NCBI RefSeq assembly: GCF_000787575.1
Contig: NW_012236506.1
Coordinates: 128,225 to 192,224 of the forward strand
DNA: 64,000 nucleotides
Source of the DNA: Acytostelium subglobosum LB1
Taxonomy: Eukaryota; Evosea; Eumycetozoa; Acytosteliales; Acytosteliaceae
Reading direction: 5' to 3'
A model generated the notes under the pieces. The model was not told the origin of the DNA, made no database searches, and worked only from the letters and a program-made list of their open reading frames with translations. Shown piece by piece: positions 1-10,943 of this stretch (positions are counted from its first letter, which is position 1; each line of letters opens with the position of its first letter). A program made the position numbers and the translations under genes.

Positions 1-50
1 TGGGGGTTGGATGGCAACTAGCTACAATTTTGATTGATTGATCAAGTTTA

Positions 51-1825
51 TTACTTGTTTCCTATGTTGTCGACCATGTAGAATAGTTTGCGGTACTGAT
101 CGGGGAATAGGTTGGTGGTACGCGAGGATATCTTGAGAAGTTGAAGAGTCTCCATGGGTATGGCCTTCTTCAAAAGGTCAGAGAAGATGAATAGGTTGAG
201 TATAAAGTCATGTGCCTTTTGTTGTATGATCTCATGTTGAGAGTATGTTATCAATACTCTCAACATAGTATTGGCCAATCCATTCTGTATAATCTTATTC
301 GAGTTTGTTGAATTGTCCATTGTCATATTCTTCAATATCCTCAAACATTCTATTATAATCGATTCATTATGTACATTGCCCCTTATAATACTATGTAATA
401 ATTGGATTCCACCATATTCTCCAATCTTTGTTGATATTATATCTGATTGGAATAGTTCCAGTTAGTGATGGTAGTGCTGCATCGATCAAAGTTAGATATA
501 CATACTCTTCATGGACAAGTTGGTAAGACATCGTAGTCCACTCAACATGTATGATTTGTCGTAGGAACGTTGATCCATCGATTGGATCAATGTCTTGATC
601 GAGTTGAACTCTGATACCCTCAAGAGGTCTGATTGAATGAATGAGTTAGTTAGTATCTTTGGAGAATTAGGGAGAGGCAAGTGTAGACATACATGATTGA
701 CTGGTTTGCATGAGGATAAAGTTATAGACCATGGTGACAATGTGATGCTTTGGATGATTATCAAACACCTTCATCATTAGTTTGACACCACCAGTCTCTC
801 CAAATATCTTTCCACCTTGTATGTCTCGAGTGACATTAACAAGTAGTTTACAAGCTTTACCAACCATCCTAGATGATGTAATATATTGCTTGATGACCAT
901 ATATATCGAACTAATATTATTCAACAGTACTTGGAATGTACTAGTTGTTGAATCTTGATTTATGGGTTAGATAAGTGGTGGTATAGAGTTGGACTTGGCT
1001 TAACATACCTTTGGACAAATTGATCATAATGCCTAACATGTCGAATATAAGTTGTTCGTGTTGGAGTGATGATGGAATGAGTTGGAATATTATGGAGGCA
1101 CATTGATCGGTCGAGAGAAGTTCTTGGCGTTGATATTTGTCAAAGGTGACTCGACTTAAAATATGCATGAGTGAACTTAAAGTTGGAATATCATGTCGTT
1201 GTATATCAATCATATTGACAAGTTGTAATGATTCGTTTGATATCATCATCATCAAAATATCCTCATTCCATCTTAATATTCTCCTTGGCAGTACTGAGTT
1301 GAGTATATCCAAATCACCAATGATTGTTAAATATGTAGTTGGCATTCTTTGTTTGAACATCCTCTCCCACATATATCCATTGATGAATGATCGAATTGTT
1401 TGACAAGTACTACTTAGTGCTACCAAGTCCATCGTTGACAAGTTGAGTAACATATCAGTCAACACCTCACATGGTAGCCAAAGTAGTGCACTCTCTATCT
1501 GTTGATCCACACCAAATCCAAGTCCAACTATTCGTCGATCATTTAGGAATTGTACTGATTTGTGTAAAGTTGACCTCCTATTTGTTGGTATCTCATCCAT
1601 ACTATCCTTCTTCAAATATAAACAATCCAATGATTTCTGGCTCTTCATAAATGAGAGTGATGGAGGTCCATCTAATAATTGTTTGATAGATTGATTGATT
1701 GATTGAAACGAATGAGTGAGGGAGTGATGGTTGGGCCTTGATAAATGGTTACACGAACCTTTGTCGTGGACTTTCCAGGTTCGATCGCCAGACAGTAGTT
1801 GAAGAAAGGATGCCATCTGTCTCAT
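51..1825 (-). CDS. F-box protein with ARM-like repeats
   Basis: Five exons read on the minus strand (about 1825-1755, 1671-1009, 940-693, 628-506, 442-51) and join in frame to about 498 residues. An F-box is visible near residues 75-125 (LLWLPCEVLTDMLLNL followed by LVALSSTCQTIRSF). The rest is helical sequence rich in Leu/Ile with ARM-like units such as LRILKNMTMDN and GLANTMLRVL, suggesting an armadillo-type substrate-binding part. By family knowledge, F-box proteins bring substrates to SCF ubiquitin ligases; the substrate here cannot be read. Start chosen at the first Met of the open frame; an internal Met three codons later is an alternative. Introns 1 and 3 carry TCAA/TCAC tracts in the sense strand. 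Domain calls are by eye; the ARM call is less sure than the F-box. Confidence 0.72.
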
Positions 1826-4334
1826 CTTATCTCGAAAAAAGGGTTGTTGGTTATTATTAATCTCTGGCTGGAATTGTCAAACGACGTGTCGAGTGCCCTG
1901 ATTCCTTGATTGCTGTTGTTGTTGTTGTTGCCGGTTGACAATGATGAAGATGGTGATCAATGAAGTATAATAATAATTTCCTATTGAGGTAATGATGCCT
2001 GTCACAATGTTGTGTCTGTTGAGCAACCAAACAACTGGTTGATGATGCTTGATTGTAACCAATCAGCAAATGGCAGCGAGGGAGATTGCAGCTGAGTTGC
2101 AAGGAGTGATCAGAAAGAAGGCTGGAGGGAAAGGTGGACGCGTCCTCTTCCCACTCAACTGAACTCACTCATCAACACAATCAATCAATCTATCCCTGAT
2201 GATGGATGAGGGGGGTGCATTCCCATCATCATAAGATGTCATTTTTCAAAGTTGCTGGCACTCAGACACATGGATGTTGATGTTGATGTTGATGTGGATG
2301 TGGATGAGGATGTGGATGTATATCGTTGTTGTGGTGGCAGTGGATTCGTCGATCACCCGAGTAAGATGGGCTGTTAATCAATCAAACGAGCTAATTATAA
2401 ATGAATGAAAGATTGACACAGGCATTCAAAATACGTTATGAGGGACTACTCATTGTTGTTATTGTCTATCATTGGGTATGATTGATTGATTGATGGATTG
2501 TTCATCGTCGACTCAGTCATCATTCATCATTTGGAGATGTTGATCATATATCTGGTGTGAATGTGTGTGTGTGTGTTGGATAGTTGGTGGATGTCCATCA
2601 ATCATGTGAGTGGATGAGTGTGTGGGTGGATATTGGATTATGTCTTGGAGATGAGGAGACAACACGCTCATGGATTACCTGGAGAAGGTGAAGACTATTG
2701 ATACATAACAATCGTGTGGTGAAAGTATGTTAGATGCTCTATTTAGGCATCCACTCCACAGTGTTGGATACGAAATCAATCAAATGGAATCCAGTTTATA
2801 ACAACTATTATTATTTTTGTTGGCTATGGTTGAGAGACTACTACTTTGTTGACAATCAATCGATGTAGCTTGTGAACGACCATGAATAGCAATGAAACAT
2901 CTGACTGATCAATCAATCAATCAATCAATCAAGCATACAAAGTGATGAATGAATGGATGGATGGATGGATGGATATGTGTCGACAGAGAACTCCTTGTTT
3001 GTATGATTGTTTGTGTCGGTATCTATCTTACATGTTATGAATAGGGAATAATCTGGATGGAGTTGAGAATGGAACAGGAGTGAAGTCGCGACTCATAGTT
3101 GAACTAACTAGGTTAGAAGGTCGTCTTTGATGCCTTACCATCCATCACATCTCATCATCACATCACACCACTATAACCAACCATCCAACCATGAGTGACT
3201 GGCCGTGGCCATTGCCAGAACAGAGCTCCGACTGACGTCGTGTGTGAGCCGTTCAGTTCAGTACCATACTATAACACATTTATATATATATCAACTTGAT
3301 GATAATGGAGCGCAACAACACACCAGTGATAACTCCAAACATAGTTGACTGAATTGTTGATGGTTAGTTAGCTGCACATGAGATGGATGGATTCTTTGAT
3401 GTGGCCACACATCACTAAGGTACTTGTTCATATTTATCTATACGAGTGCACTGGAATGAGAATCAAGTTTGTTGTAGTTGTTGTTTGTTGAGTGGTAGGT
3501 ATGTTATGTTGTGGTTGTCAGGTGATGAACTAAATGATTGTGTGTGATCAAACACACACTCAATAACACACACTTTTGATCATGTGATCAAAGCTGAGGC
3601 ATTAAGCCCTCAACCACTACGACAACTACAACAACAGCATCTACCACCAACAACAACAACAACAACACATAGCGGAATGTAGAGTAGTAATGTTACAATG
3701 TAGGCCAGGCTTACCTCTGCGCACATACCAAGGATGATACTTAGCACATGTGCTTTGAACACAACCCAATGGTAAGCTTAACACTATAATCAACATGATC
3801 ATCACCTTCTCTCTCCTACAGTAATACTAAGAGTAGAGAGAGCAGCAATGTATGTAGCCACCTTATCCATCCATCCATCTATACATCTAATGATCACCCC
3901 CCACGCGCATTCATTCATCCTATATCTCTCGCACTCACTCACTCACTCTCTCTTAATCAAGCCCCAGCAGCAGCATAGCTTAGAGCATTCATAGTTCATT
4001 ATATTATTATCCACTGCACTGCTCTATCCAAACAACAACATACCTACCACTACAAATTGAATATACACGCCAGCAACTTAGTGTCCTTTATTCTATCATT
4101 CATTCATTCATTCAATCAATCACAATCACTCAATCACTCACTCAATCATTCAATCACTCACCTATCACTAAACAACAACAACAGTTCCCATCTTTAATAT
4201 TTATATATATATATATATACTTACTAATATATAAATATAATATATTATCTCTTTTCGATAACCTTAGCTCACCCTCACTCAATCAAACACTACTAGCTAC
4301 CAACAACAACTACAACACCTAGTCAAAAAGAGGA
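1826..4334. other. Long intergenic spacer, simple repeats and one structured element
   Basis: No convincing gene is seen. The stretch holds many short microsatellites (TTGATG, TGGA, ATTGA, CAA runs) and an open frame at 1857-2168 (-) that lacks domain character. It includes a nested inverted repeat at 3707-3779 and a CA-rich block with a TGATCAAA palindrome near 3541-3592. The last few hundred bases are probably promoter and 5' UTR of the spore-coat-like gene. Confidence 0.6.
3575..3592. promoter_or_regulatory. TTTGATCA/TGATCAAA inverted repeat beside CA-rich block
   Basis: Two perfect 8-base arms are separated by TG. A further TGATCAAA occurs at 3545-3552, and CACACAC runs lie between. It sits about 750 bases upstream of the secreted spore-coat-like gene. 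CA-rich elements are known in Dictyostelium prespore promoters; a regulatory role here is inference. Confidence 0.25.
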
Positions 4335-5959
4335 ATGCGATTGTTACTTTCCTTGTTTATACTGTCAGCCATCGTGGTGGCGACACGTGGTGATGGTATG
4401 TATCTTAATAATAATAATTTATTATTATTTCCAGGTTCACTGGAAATATTGGATTAAAGTTGATCAATCACATGACACATGACTCTAACATATTTGATCA
4501 ATCACATCAAACTAAACAAATAGAATGTGCATCACTTGGTAGGGATGCCTGTCAGAGCAATTTGAACTGTCAATATTTAAGTTTCCTGTCGTGTTGTGGC
4601 GACTCGCAGCAGTTCTGTGTGTCCAACCAGAACTGTGCACAGCAGATAAGCTGTGGAAAGGATGCCGGTGGAAAGATCTGGGAGTTCTGGACATCGTGCA
4701 AGCCACTTGGTTTCACCGATTACCGTATTCCAAACGACACCTGTGAATCTTTGAGATGTGAGGCCCAAGGCAGAACCTGTGAGTGGGCCCCATCCGAGCC
4801 ATGCTACGGTACCTCCTGTTGCCCAAGAGTTGCCAGATGTTCTGGATCCTCATCATCATCCTCATCGACCTCCGGTGGAATCGACCTCTGCAACGGATAC
4901 CAATGCCCAGGCGGTATGCACTGCATCGTTGACAACAACCAGGCCAAGTGCATCTACACCTCGTCCGGTTCTAGCTCATCTTCCTCATCCTCATCTGGCT
5001 CGTCGACCTCGGGTGGTATCGATCTCTGCAACGGCGTCGTCTGCCCAGGCGGCACCCACTGCATCGTCGACAACAACCAGGCCAAGTGCATCTACACCTC
5101 GTCTGGTGCCTCATCCGGTACCTCTGGCACCTCATCCGGTTCATCTGGTACTACCGGCAGCCTCTGCTCCATCCTCGAGTGCCCAGAGGGATACGAGTGC
5201 GTCGTGAGAAACGGCCGCGCCACCTGCATCCTCTGCGAGCCACAGCCACCCGTCACCTGTGAGCACCTCAAGTGTGCCAACGGCTTTGAGTGTCTGATGA
5301 TCAACAACGTTGCCACCTGTATCGCCAAGGATGTCTGCGCTGGCGTCGTCTGCCAGGCCGGCTTCACCTGCAAGAACCAGGGCGGCAGCGCATGCTGTGT
5401 CAAGCCAACCAACTGCTCGCAGCTCACCTGTGGTGAGGAGTGTCTGATCAACCCAGACTGCACCCTGTTCACCACCAAGTCCTGCTGTGGCGCCGACCTT
5501 AAGGTCTGTGTCAACAAGAGACCAGAGGGCTGTTTCGACCTGCCCGAGGTTCAGTGCGGTGTCTACTCAAGAAACGGAGAGATCTACGAGATTGCCAACA
5601 CCTGTTTCCCACGTGAGGACTTCATCCAGTACTTCCCAATCCGTAGCAGAGAGACCTGCCAGACTCTCAACTGTGAGCTCCTCGGCCTCGAGTGTCGCTA
5701 CGTCAACACCAGCAAGTGCGCCAACGAGCCATGTTGCCCAACCGTCCCAGGCTGTTTCCCAAGAGCCACCGTCCCCATCGACCCAGAGTGCCCACCACAG
5801 ACCTGTGACACCTTGAGGTGTGCCGCTGATGAGGCCTGCTGCCAACCATCGCCAAACCTTGAGGCAAGATGCCTCAAGTTGTGCGACTTTGCCAACTGCG
5901 CCCCAGGCACCAAGTGTATCCTTGTCAACAGCCAGCCACAATGTATTGCCGGCATCTAA
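4335..5959 (+). CDS. Secreted Cys-rich spore-coat-like protein with follistatin-like repeats
   Basis: Exon 1 (4335-4395) encodes a signal peptide (MRLLLSLFILSAIVVA). A 128-base intron ends at 4523 and exon 2 runs to the TAA, giving about 498 residues in frame. The mature part opens with ECASLGRDACQSNLNCQY, a Cys pattern like the N-terminal domain of Dictyostelium spore coat proteins, and this pattern recurs around residue 310 (CSQLTCGEECLINPDC). Between and after are follistatin-type modules of the form C..l.C..g..C....n.a.C, two of them nearly identical (DLCNG...CPGG.HCIVDNNQAKCIY), separated by Ser/Gly/Thr-rich linkers. By family knowledge such proteins are secreted and disulfide cross-linked in the spore coat or slime sheath. 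Strong preference for C-ending codons suggests high expression. It could equally be a stalk or matrix protein of the same fold. Confidence 0.75.
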
Positions 5960-6458
5960 GGATGTTGTTGTGTCCGATCGAGTATTGTTGTTAAGTCGTA
6001 GGTAGTAGTAGTGTTTGTCACAATCAAACATCTATCTATCTTTCCAACAACAATGCTCCACATCAACCAAACATCATCATCATTATCAACATAATCATAA
6101 TTCATTCATTCAATATCATACTCTATCATCACCTATCTCTCATACTCTCTTCATCCCTCAATCACATTCATCATCCATCCACTCAACCCAACCAATTGTT
6201 GGAGAGGCTATGAAGTGCACTACTTTTGTCTCATCCTTCCATCAATCAATCAAACATATTAACATCAACACAGACAATAAAGCTGAACTATCAAATCCAG
6301 GTTGAGTATTAGGTTACTTGAATGTGTGAGAGAGAGGAGTGAGCTTGCAAGCTGGGTGGGTGAGTTCGGGGAACTTGCAAGTAGCCCAACCAACCATTAA
6401 TTAAGTTGTTGTTCAAGTTGATACAACTTATAATGTTTGTTAATTGATTGGATTGGTA
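5960..6458. other. Spacer, 3' flank of spore-coat-like gene
   Basis: TCA-rich low-complexity sequence followed by a stretch with two CTTGCAAG-centred palindromes. No protein-coding gene is supported; the open frame at 6015-6305 is low-complexity and probably chance. Confidence 0.5.
6342..6382. promoter_or_regulatory. Pair of CTTGCAAG palindromes upstream of ncRNA gene
   Basis: AGCTTGCAAGCT (6342-6353) and ACTTGCAAGT (6373-6382) are perfect palindromes that share the core CTTGCAAG. They lie 80-120 bases upstream of the first Class I-like RNA. A role as protein-binding sites is inference. Confidence 0.3.
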
Positions 6459-6637
6459 AGGTCGTCTTACAGCAGTCTCACTCAATTACAACTATACTCG
6501 GTTTCATGAACCTTCCGAAAGTAACCTATCAAGTCATTCACGTTAGCCGAATAGCCAACATCGCAAGGTGGTGGTTTGCAGGCTGGCAACGAAAGACGTA
6601 CGGTGAACTAGTACGATAGACGATCTGTCCTTTTTTT
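6459..6637 (+). ncRNA. Long Class I-like small RNA gene with T7 tract
   Basis: The 5' end AGGTCGTCT (6459-6467) pairs over nine bases, with one G-U, with AGACGATCT (6618-6626). The 5' stem runs into CTTACAGCAG (6466-6475), one base off the CTTACAGCAA of the neighbouring copy and close to the CCTTACAGCAA motif of Dictyostelium Class I RNAs. A run of seven T follows at 6631-6637. The predicted product is about 168 nt, much longer than the 42-65 nt I recall for Class I RNAs, so this may be an extended member or a related RNA family. No clear DUSE is seen upstream; GCCCAACC near 6383 is only a weak match. Not coding in any useful frame. Confidence 0.5.
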
Positions 6638-6853
6638 ATATTAGCGACCGAGTTATGGTCGACAACACGACCTTTAGCGGATAGATAGTCGACCAGGTTC
6701 GAATCATATATATTATCATTATAATCCTCTCTCTCTCTCTCTCTCTACATGATGTAGCGTCTAAATATGAGATGACTTTCAATGTATTCTCAAACGTGAC
6801 GTCATGGTTGAAGTATCTTACTTTATTTTTAGATTTTGGTCGATTCAACATAG

Positions 6854-6862
6854 AACCCATAA
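6854..6862 (+). promoter_or_regulatory. DUSE-like element AACCCATAA
   Basis: AACCCATAA closely matches the Dictyostelium upstream sequence element of small RNA genes (core CCCATAA). It ends 59 bases before the predicted 5' end of the Class I-like RNA, which fits the usual spacing of roughly 60 bases. The same nine bases stand upstream of the snoRNA candidate at 31012-31102. Confidence 0.6.
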
Positions 6863-6921
6863 ATATGATTGATCACGTGATTGTCATGTCTCATTATGTT
6901 TTCAACACTGTTTGATATACA

Positions 6922-6977
6922 AGGTCGTCTTACAGCAATCTACACAATTCAACTGTTAACTGAAACCCCGGCGATCT
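6922..6977 (+). ncRNA. Class I-like RNA, 56 nt
   Basis: The ends AGGTCGTC (6922-6929) and GGCGATCT (6970-6977) form an eight-base stem with two G-U pairs. CTTACAGCAA (6929-6938) follows the 5' strand directly, where Dictyostelium Class I RNAs carry their conserved 11-base motif. Length (56 nt), terminal stem, motif position and a DUSE about 60 bases upstream all match the family. The rest of the loop can form a small TTCA/TGAA hairpin. Class I RNAs are developmentally regulated RNAs of dictyostelids with roles not fully known. A T-rich tract (TCCTTTTTATC) lies downstream. No in-frame protein explains the sequence. Confidence 0.7.
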
Positions 6978-7147
6978 GTTCTATCCTTTTTATCTTTCTT
7001 GTCAACATCCTCTGGAACTATCCCTGGACCCTGGAAGTCACCGGCAAACCGAAACGAGGTCACTGGATACTATATCTATCTATATCTATTTATATATTTT
7101 TATATGTTTATGATCTATCACCTCTCTGATCATTAGATAATCTCTCA

Positions 7148-9095
7148 TCATGATCCAAAGATGATTGTAGTAACTATTACAAGGGGAATGAGAATAGATA
7201 GAATTATGAGTGATGCCATTGCTACTCGTTTGCAGAGACGAATGGTGAACCTCTTGGCTGCTCGGTACATCGATTGATCAGCCTCTCGTTGCAATGCATT
7301 GATGTTCTTCTCCCAGTCGACGGACTCCACCATCAATGACTTCAATATAGCTCGTTGCTCTGCAGTCATATGGCGATGATTCTTACGGAATCTAATTGAC
7401 TGCAGGTAGATTATCAGTGGGATGATAAAGTTGGCGATCGAACTGAATATGATGCTGGACCATTGTGTGATGAGGTTCAGGCCATCACCAGTCATGAACG
7501 GGATGACGATCAGCCAGGGCAGGATAACAGAGATGAAGTTGGCCACACTTCTAGGCAACAGGTTGTTCTGCATCAAGTTGTATCGTACGACGATGGAGAA
7601 CACGGGGATCGATGAGGCCAGTACTACAAATGGGAAGATGTAGACACATATCTTGGAGAAGACATTGGCCTCTGGTGAGCTGTTGATGATACTTAGAATA
7701 TCAGAGTTTGTTGGCATGTTGCCAAAGGACAGACTTCCAAAGATACCAATAGCCAAGAAGATCACCGTTGAGAATGCAACAGAACTCCAAACTGTCTTGC
7801 TAATCTTTACCGATGGTTTCTAATTGATTTGATTGATTGATTGAGTGAGTTAGTAAGTTAGGGATAGTTCCAGACTATTGGGTTGGAGTACATACAGCTT
7901 CATTGACCCAACTTGGTATGGTTGTGATGTATGCATAGTTGAACATGACGTTACCGATCAGTTCGGCCATTCCACGCCCACTTCCAAACGTTGGCAGGTT
8001 GTCAGTGTTCAAACCGTGCATGCAGAACATGACAACCCACGAGGAGGTGATGATCAACATGATGACAAACGATGCTATCTGTACAATGATGTTGTCTTCC
8101 AGATTGAGGAATCCAAGTGGGATGATGATGACCAGTACAATAAGGTAGCCAATTGTGAAGAACATGTACATGTCGACAAAGGGCGACGTCGTGCCAGTGA
8201 GCTGATCGACACAGGTCCAGTGGAAGGCATGTGGATACATCTCCAGTCCACACGTACGTTTGAATATGAACACAATCATCGAGTCCATAACTTGTGCACA
8301 TACTATAATCGAGGCAATGTTTGTTGCCTGTAATGCAACATTGATAAACACCTGTGCAAGGATGTATCCCCATTTACCAAAGTAGAATCGTACCAACATA
8401 CTAAACTCGACACGCAACTGATTGTTTGATTGATTGGTTGGTTAGTACCAACTGCGATTGAATGCGAGGCCATGGAGGTCCTAAACATACCTGAAACCTG
8501 GAGTTACCAGGAATAGATGCCATGGACTCTGTAAGGAACAGAGCAGCGAATGTACTAACGACCATGATTAACATGAATGTGAATATAGACCTAGATAAGT
8601 TGTTTGATTGATTGAGTGAGTAAGACTGTATGATTGGACATGTGATGGAATGATCATGAACATACAGCAACCATCCACCTTGCTGCATTTGTAATGCTAT
8701 TCCAACCATTCCAGGGCCTGTCATATTACCAATGAGTAGACAGAATCCACCCAAAGTTCCTCTGTTTGATTGGTCGTTTGTTAGTCACATGCTATCATTC
8801 AATCTATCAATGTAAGAATGAATGAAACATACATTGTCTTATGACCATAAGTTGTATTTATAATCTTCTTTTGCTCTTCAGTTAGATGTGGAGCATCGGT
8901 AACATCACTGTTGATGGTGGATGGAGTTGGAATGACTTCGTCACAATCTTCACTGTCGTCCAAAGAGTCATCGTCGTCATTATTTGTTGTATTTCTATTT
9001 GAATTTCCATAGTCATCTATACTATTGCCAGCCATCATTCTCATAGGATTGATCAAAGGATCAGTCTCGGCACTAACATCAATATCGATATTCAT
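7148..9095 (-). CDS. AAAP-family amino-acid transporter (SLC38-like)
   Basis: Five exons on the minus strand. Exon 1 (from 9095) encodes an acidic, Asn-rich cytosolic N-terminus of about 88 residues. Later exons carry about eleven hydrophobic segments. The first is GGFCLLIGNMTGPGMVGIAL, the glycine-rich TM1 typical of the amino acid/auxin permease family. Others include AALFLTESMASIPGN, VFINVALQATNIASIIV and a C-terminal KRVAMASLIILSILIPLVIV. The protein probably moves neutral amino acids across the plasma membrane or an endolysosomal membrane. Substrate and membrane are inference. Introns are short with TCAA/TCAC tracts. The nearest neighbours are the Class I-like RNA genes, about 170 bases beyond its stop. 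Confidence 0.8.
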
Positions 9096-10402
9096 TCTTC
9101 AATCCTTTATACTTTATGTACCTCCAGTACTTGTCGACAGGGAGTGAGTGAGTGAGTGAGGTGACTGAGTGAGGTGGGAGATTGATTGTTTGTTTGTTGT
9201 TGGAATATAATATCCTTAGTTATCCACCAGACAAAGAGTTGAATGAGTCAATGTGGACAATGAGTCAGCAAGCAAGTACGATACTCTGACTATCTATCTG
9301 TACTTGTATATATATATACAAGTAGTATTATTATGGCAATCACGTCGTCGCAAAGTATTAAACTAGGGGTGTGAATGAGGATGATGAATGGAGTAAGTGG
9401 GAGGTTGCTAGAGTGATTGTGGTTTATGGATGTGGTAATATGTGTGTGTGAGTGAGTGTGCGTATGCTCAGCAGTTGAGTGATGTGACCCTGGTGAGTGG
9501 ATGCGTGATGATGACAATGGTAGTAGAATATATATATATATTAGATTAGAGAGTAAATATGAATGTGTGTATTGTATTTGTTTGTTAGGCTGGATGTTTG
9601 TTTGTTTGTTTCCTGAATGAATAATAATAATAATAATGTTAATAATAATTATATGTTTGATGAGGTGAGTAATATATATAAATAACAATATGATAAGTAT
9701 GTAAGTTGCTTATTCTGTAATTTACTATTGACATGTTTGACCCTAAAGGCCTAGGTAATCGGCAAAGATTGAAATTGAATCTAAAACAGCCCCTGTATCA
9801 CCAAAACATATATCTTCAGATGGACTATTTTGGTTCGTTTTGCTTTCGTGGCACCTATGACCAGTGAGTTCCATTTGCCGAGAAGGGTGGGCGTTATGTC
9901 TGGGACCAAAGTGAACACCTGTGATGATATTCTCAAAGATCAAATGATTATTGTTTACACGGCGCGCCCTTTGTCTTAACACGTGGTACCCAATCAATCA
10001 GTATGTATCATATATTTGATGATAATGTGATTGTGTGCCCTTGTTAGGCCACAATAATGACGGACTTTATTCAAATCTTCAAGTAATAAACATTGTTGAA
10101 GATACTTTGTCGGTCGTGCAGTGCAGGTGCACAGATAACTCCTAGATTCATTCATTCCTAAAGCCTAAGGACCCAATAACAAGGGCTGGCGTCATGACCA
10201 GCTTTGCTCGTCTTGTGGGTATCGGGAGTCATTCAACCGACAAGTTCTGTTGTTGCTGATGTGTGATATTTGATTGACAATGCATTGTTGATATAATGGT
10301 TTGACCTGATACTTTGGGTCAACAGCAGTCAATAAAGAAGCAGACTAGTCTTAACTATCCATCATAGTAGAAGTTATTATTACAGACATAGTGTAGTTCT
10401 TT
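9096..10402. other. Intergenic region with one open-frame remnant and a long inverted repeat
   Basis: Mostly AT-rich simple sequence from 9096 to 9720. A moderately complex 85-codon open frame lies at 9743-9997 (-), ending SISIFADYLGL; no family is recognised, and it may be a fragment of a repeated element. A 10-base perfect inverted repeat (GCCCTTGTTA at 10037-10046, TAACAAGGGC at 10177-10186) encloses 130 bases. Confidence 0.45.
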
Positions 10403-10665
10403 TTAGATTGATTGCTTGTTGTAGGAAACTTTCCTTCCAAAGTCAGTTCTGGAGCGTCGGTTGTAGAGGTGTCTCTTCTTGGCACGTCCAACCTTTGGCT
10501 TCTTCTGATCTACCTTTATGACACGAGGTGTAATAGATCTAACCTTTCCTGCTCTCTTTACTGAAAAGTTTGATGCTACATCATCATTGTCATTGATTGA
10601 TTGGAGTTGGATTGTTAGACATTGACCATGGATATCATTGTGGTATCAAGAATATACATACGCAT
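10403..10665 (-). CDS. rps30: Ribosomal protein eS30
   Basis: Exon 2 (10575-10403) encodes the core [15 protein letters not shown] followed by [14 protein letters not shown], the signature of small-subunit protein eS30. The best gene model puts only ATGC (10665-10662) in exon 1. An intron with donor GTATGT and acceptor GTAG (10661-10576) follows, and the product begins [13 protein letters not shown] and has 58 residues. A longer Met-started upstream frame does not splice in phase. The usual KVHGSLARAGKV N-terminus is replaced by [12 protein letters not shown], and no ubiquitin-like (FUBI) fusion is present. An intron just after the start codon is common in ribosomal protein genes. It lies upstream-adjacent to the stop of the CH-domain gene, on the same strand. 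Confidence 0.8.
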
Positions 10666-10943
10666 TAAAGATGATGATGTTGAGTGAGTTGTTATCGTCG
10701 AACAACATGTTGTCCTATTAATACTTGTAGTCGCTGCGAACAAACAAAGAAATGTCCAACAAAGTTGAGAAGACAACTCGTGACAACACTTTCTCAACTC
10801 ACTCGCGAGCGGGCAACAGAAGGAGAAGTGCGAAGGAAAGAGTGAATGAAGTAAGTTAATGTTTAATTACATAGTAAAGTCGTATATAGTATATATATAT
10901 GGATTGAATGAATGAATTGAATGTATGATTGATGAAGAATGAC

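Noticed and set aside
960-968. Third AACCCATAA (DUSE) on the minus strand
   Set aside because: It lies inside an intron of the F-box gene, and the position 60 bases downstream is coding exon with no RNA-like structure, so it is probably chance.
1857-2168. 103-residue minus-strand open frame
   Set aside because: Composition follows simple repeats, includes a polyThr run from CAA repeats, and has no splice or domain support.
2880-2960. Possible CRISPR-like array of TCAA and TGGA repeats
   Set aside because: Plain microsatellites without spacers, in a eukaryotic genome.
6015-6305. 96-residue plus-strand open frame after the spore-coat-like gene
   Set aside because: TCA-repeat derived His/Ser-rich sequence typical of dictyostelid UTRs.
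6640-6705. tRNA-like segment with GGTTCGAATC T-loop
   Set aside because: The T-stem (bases flanking the loop) does not pair and no acceptor stem or box A spacing fits; at best a tRNA relic.
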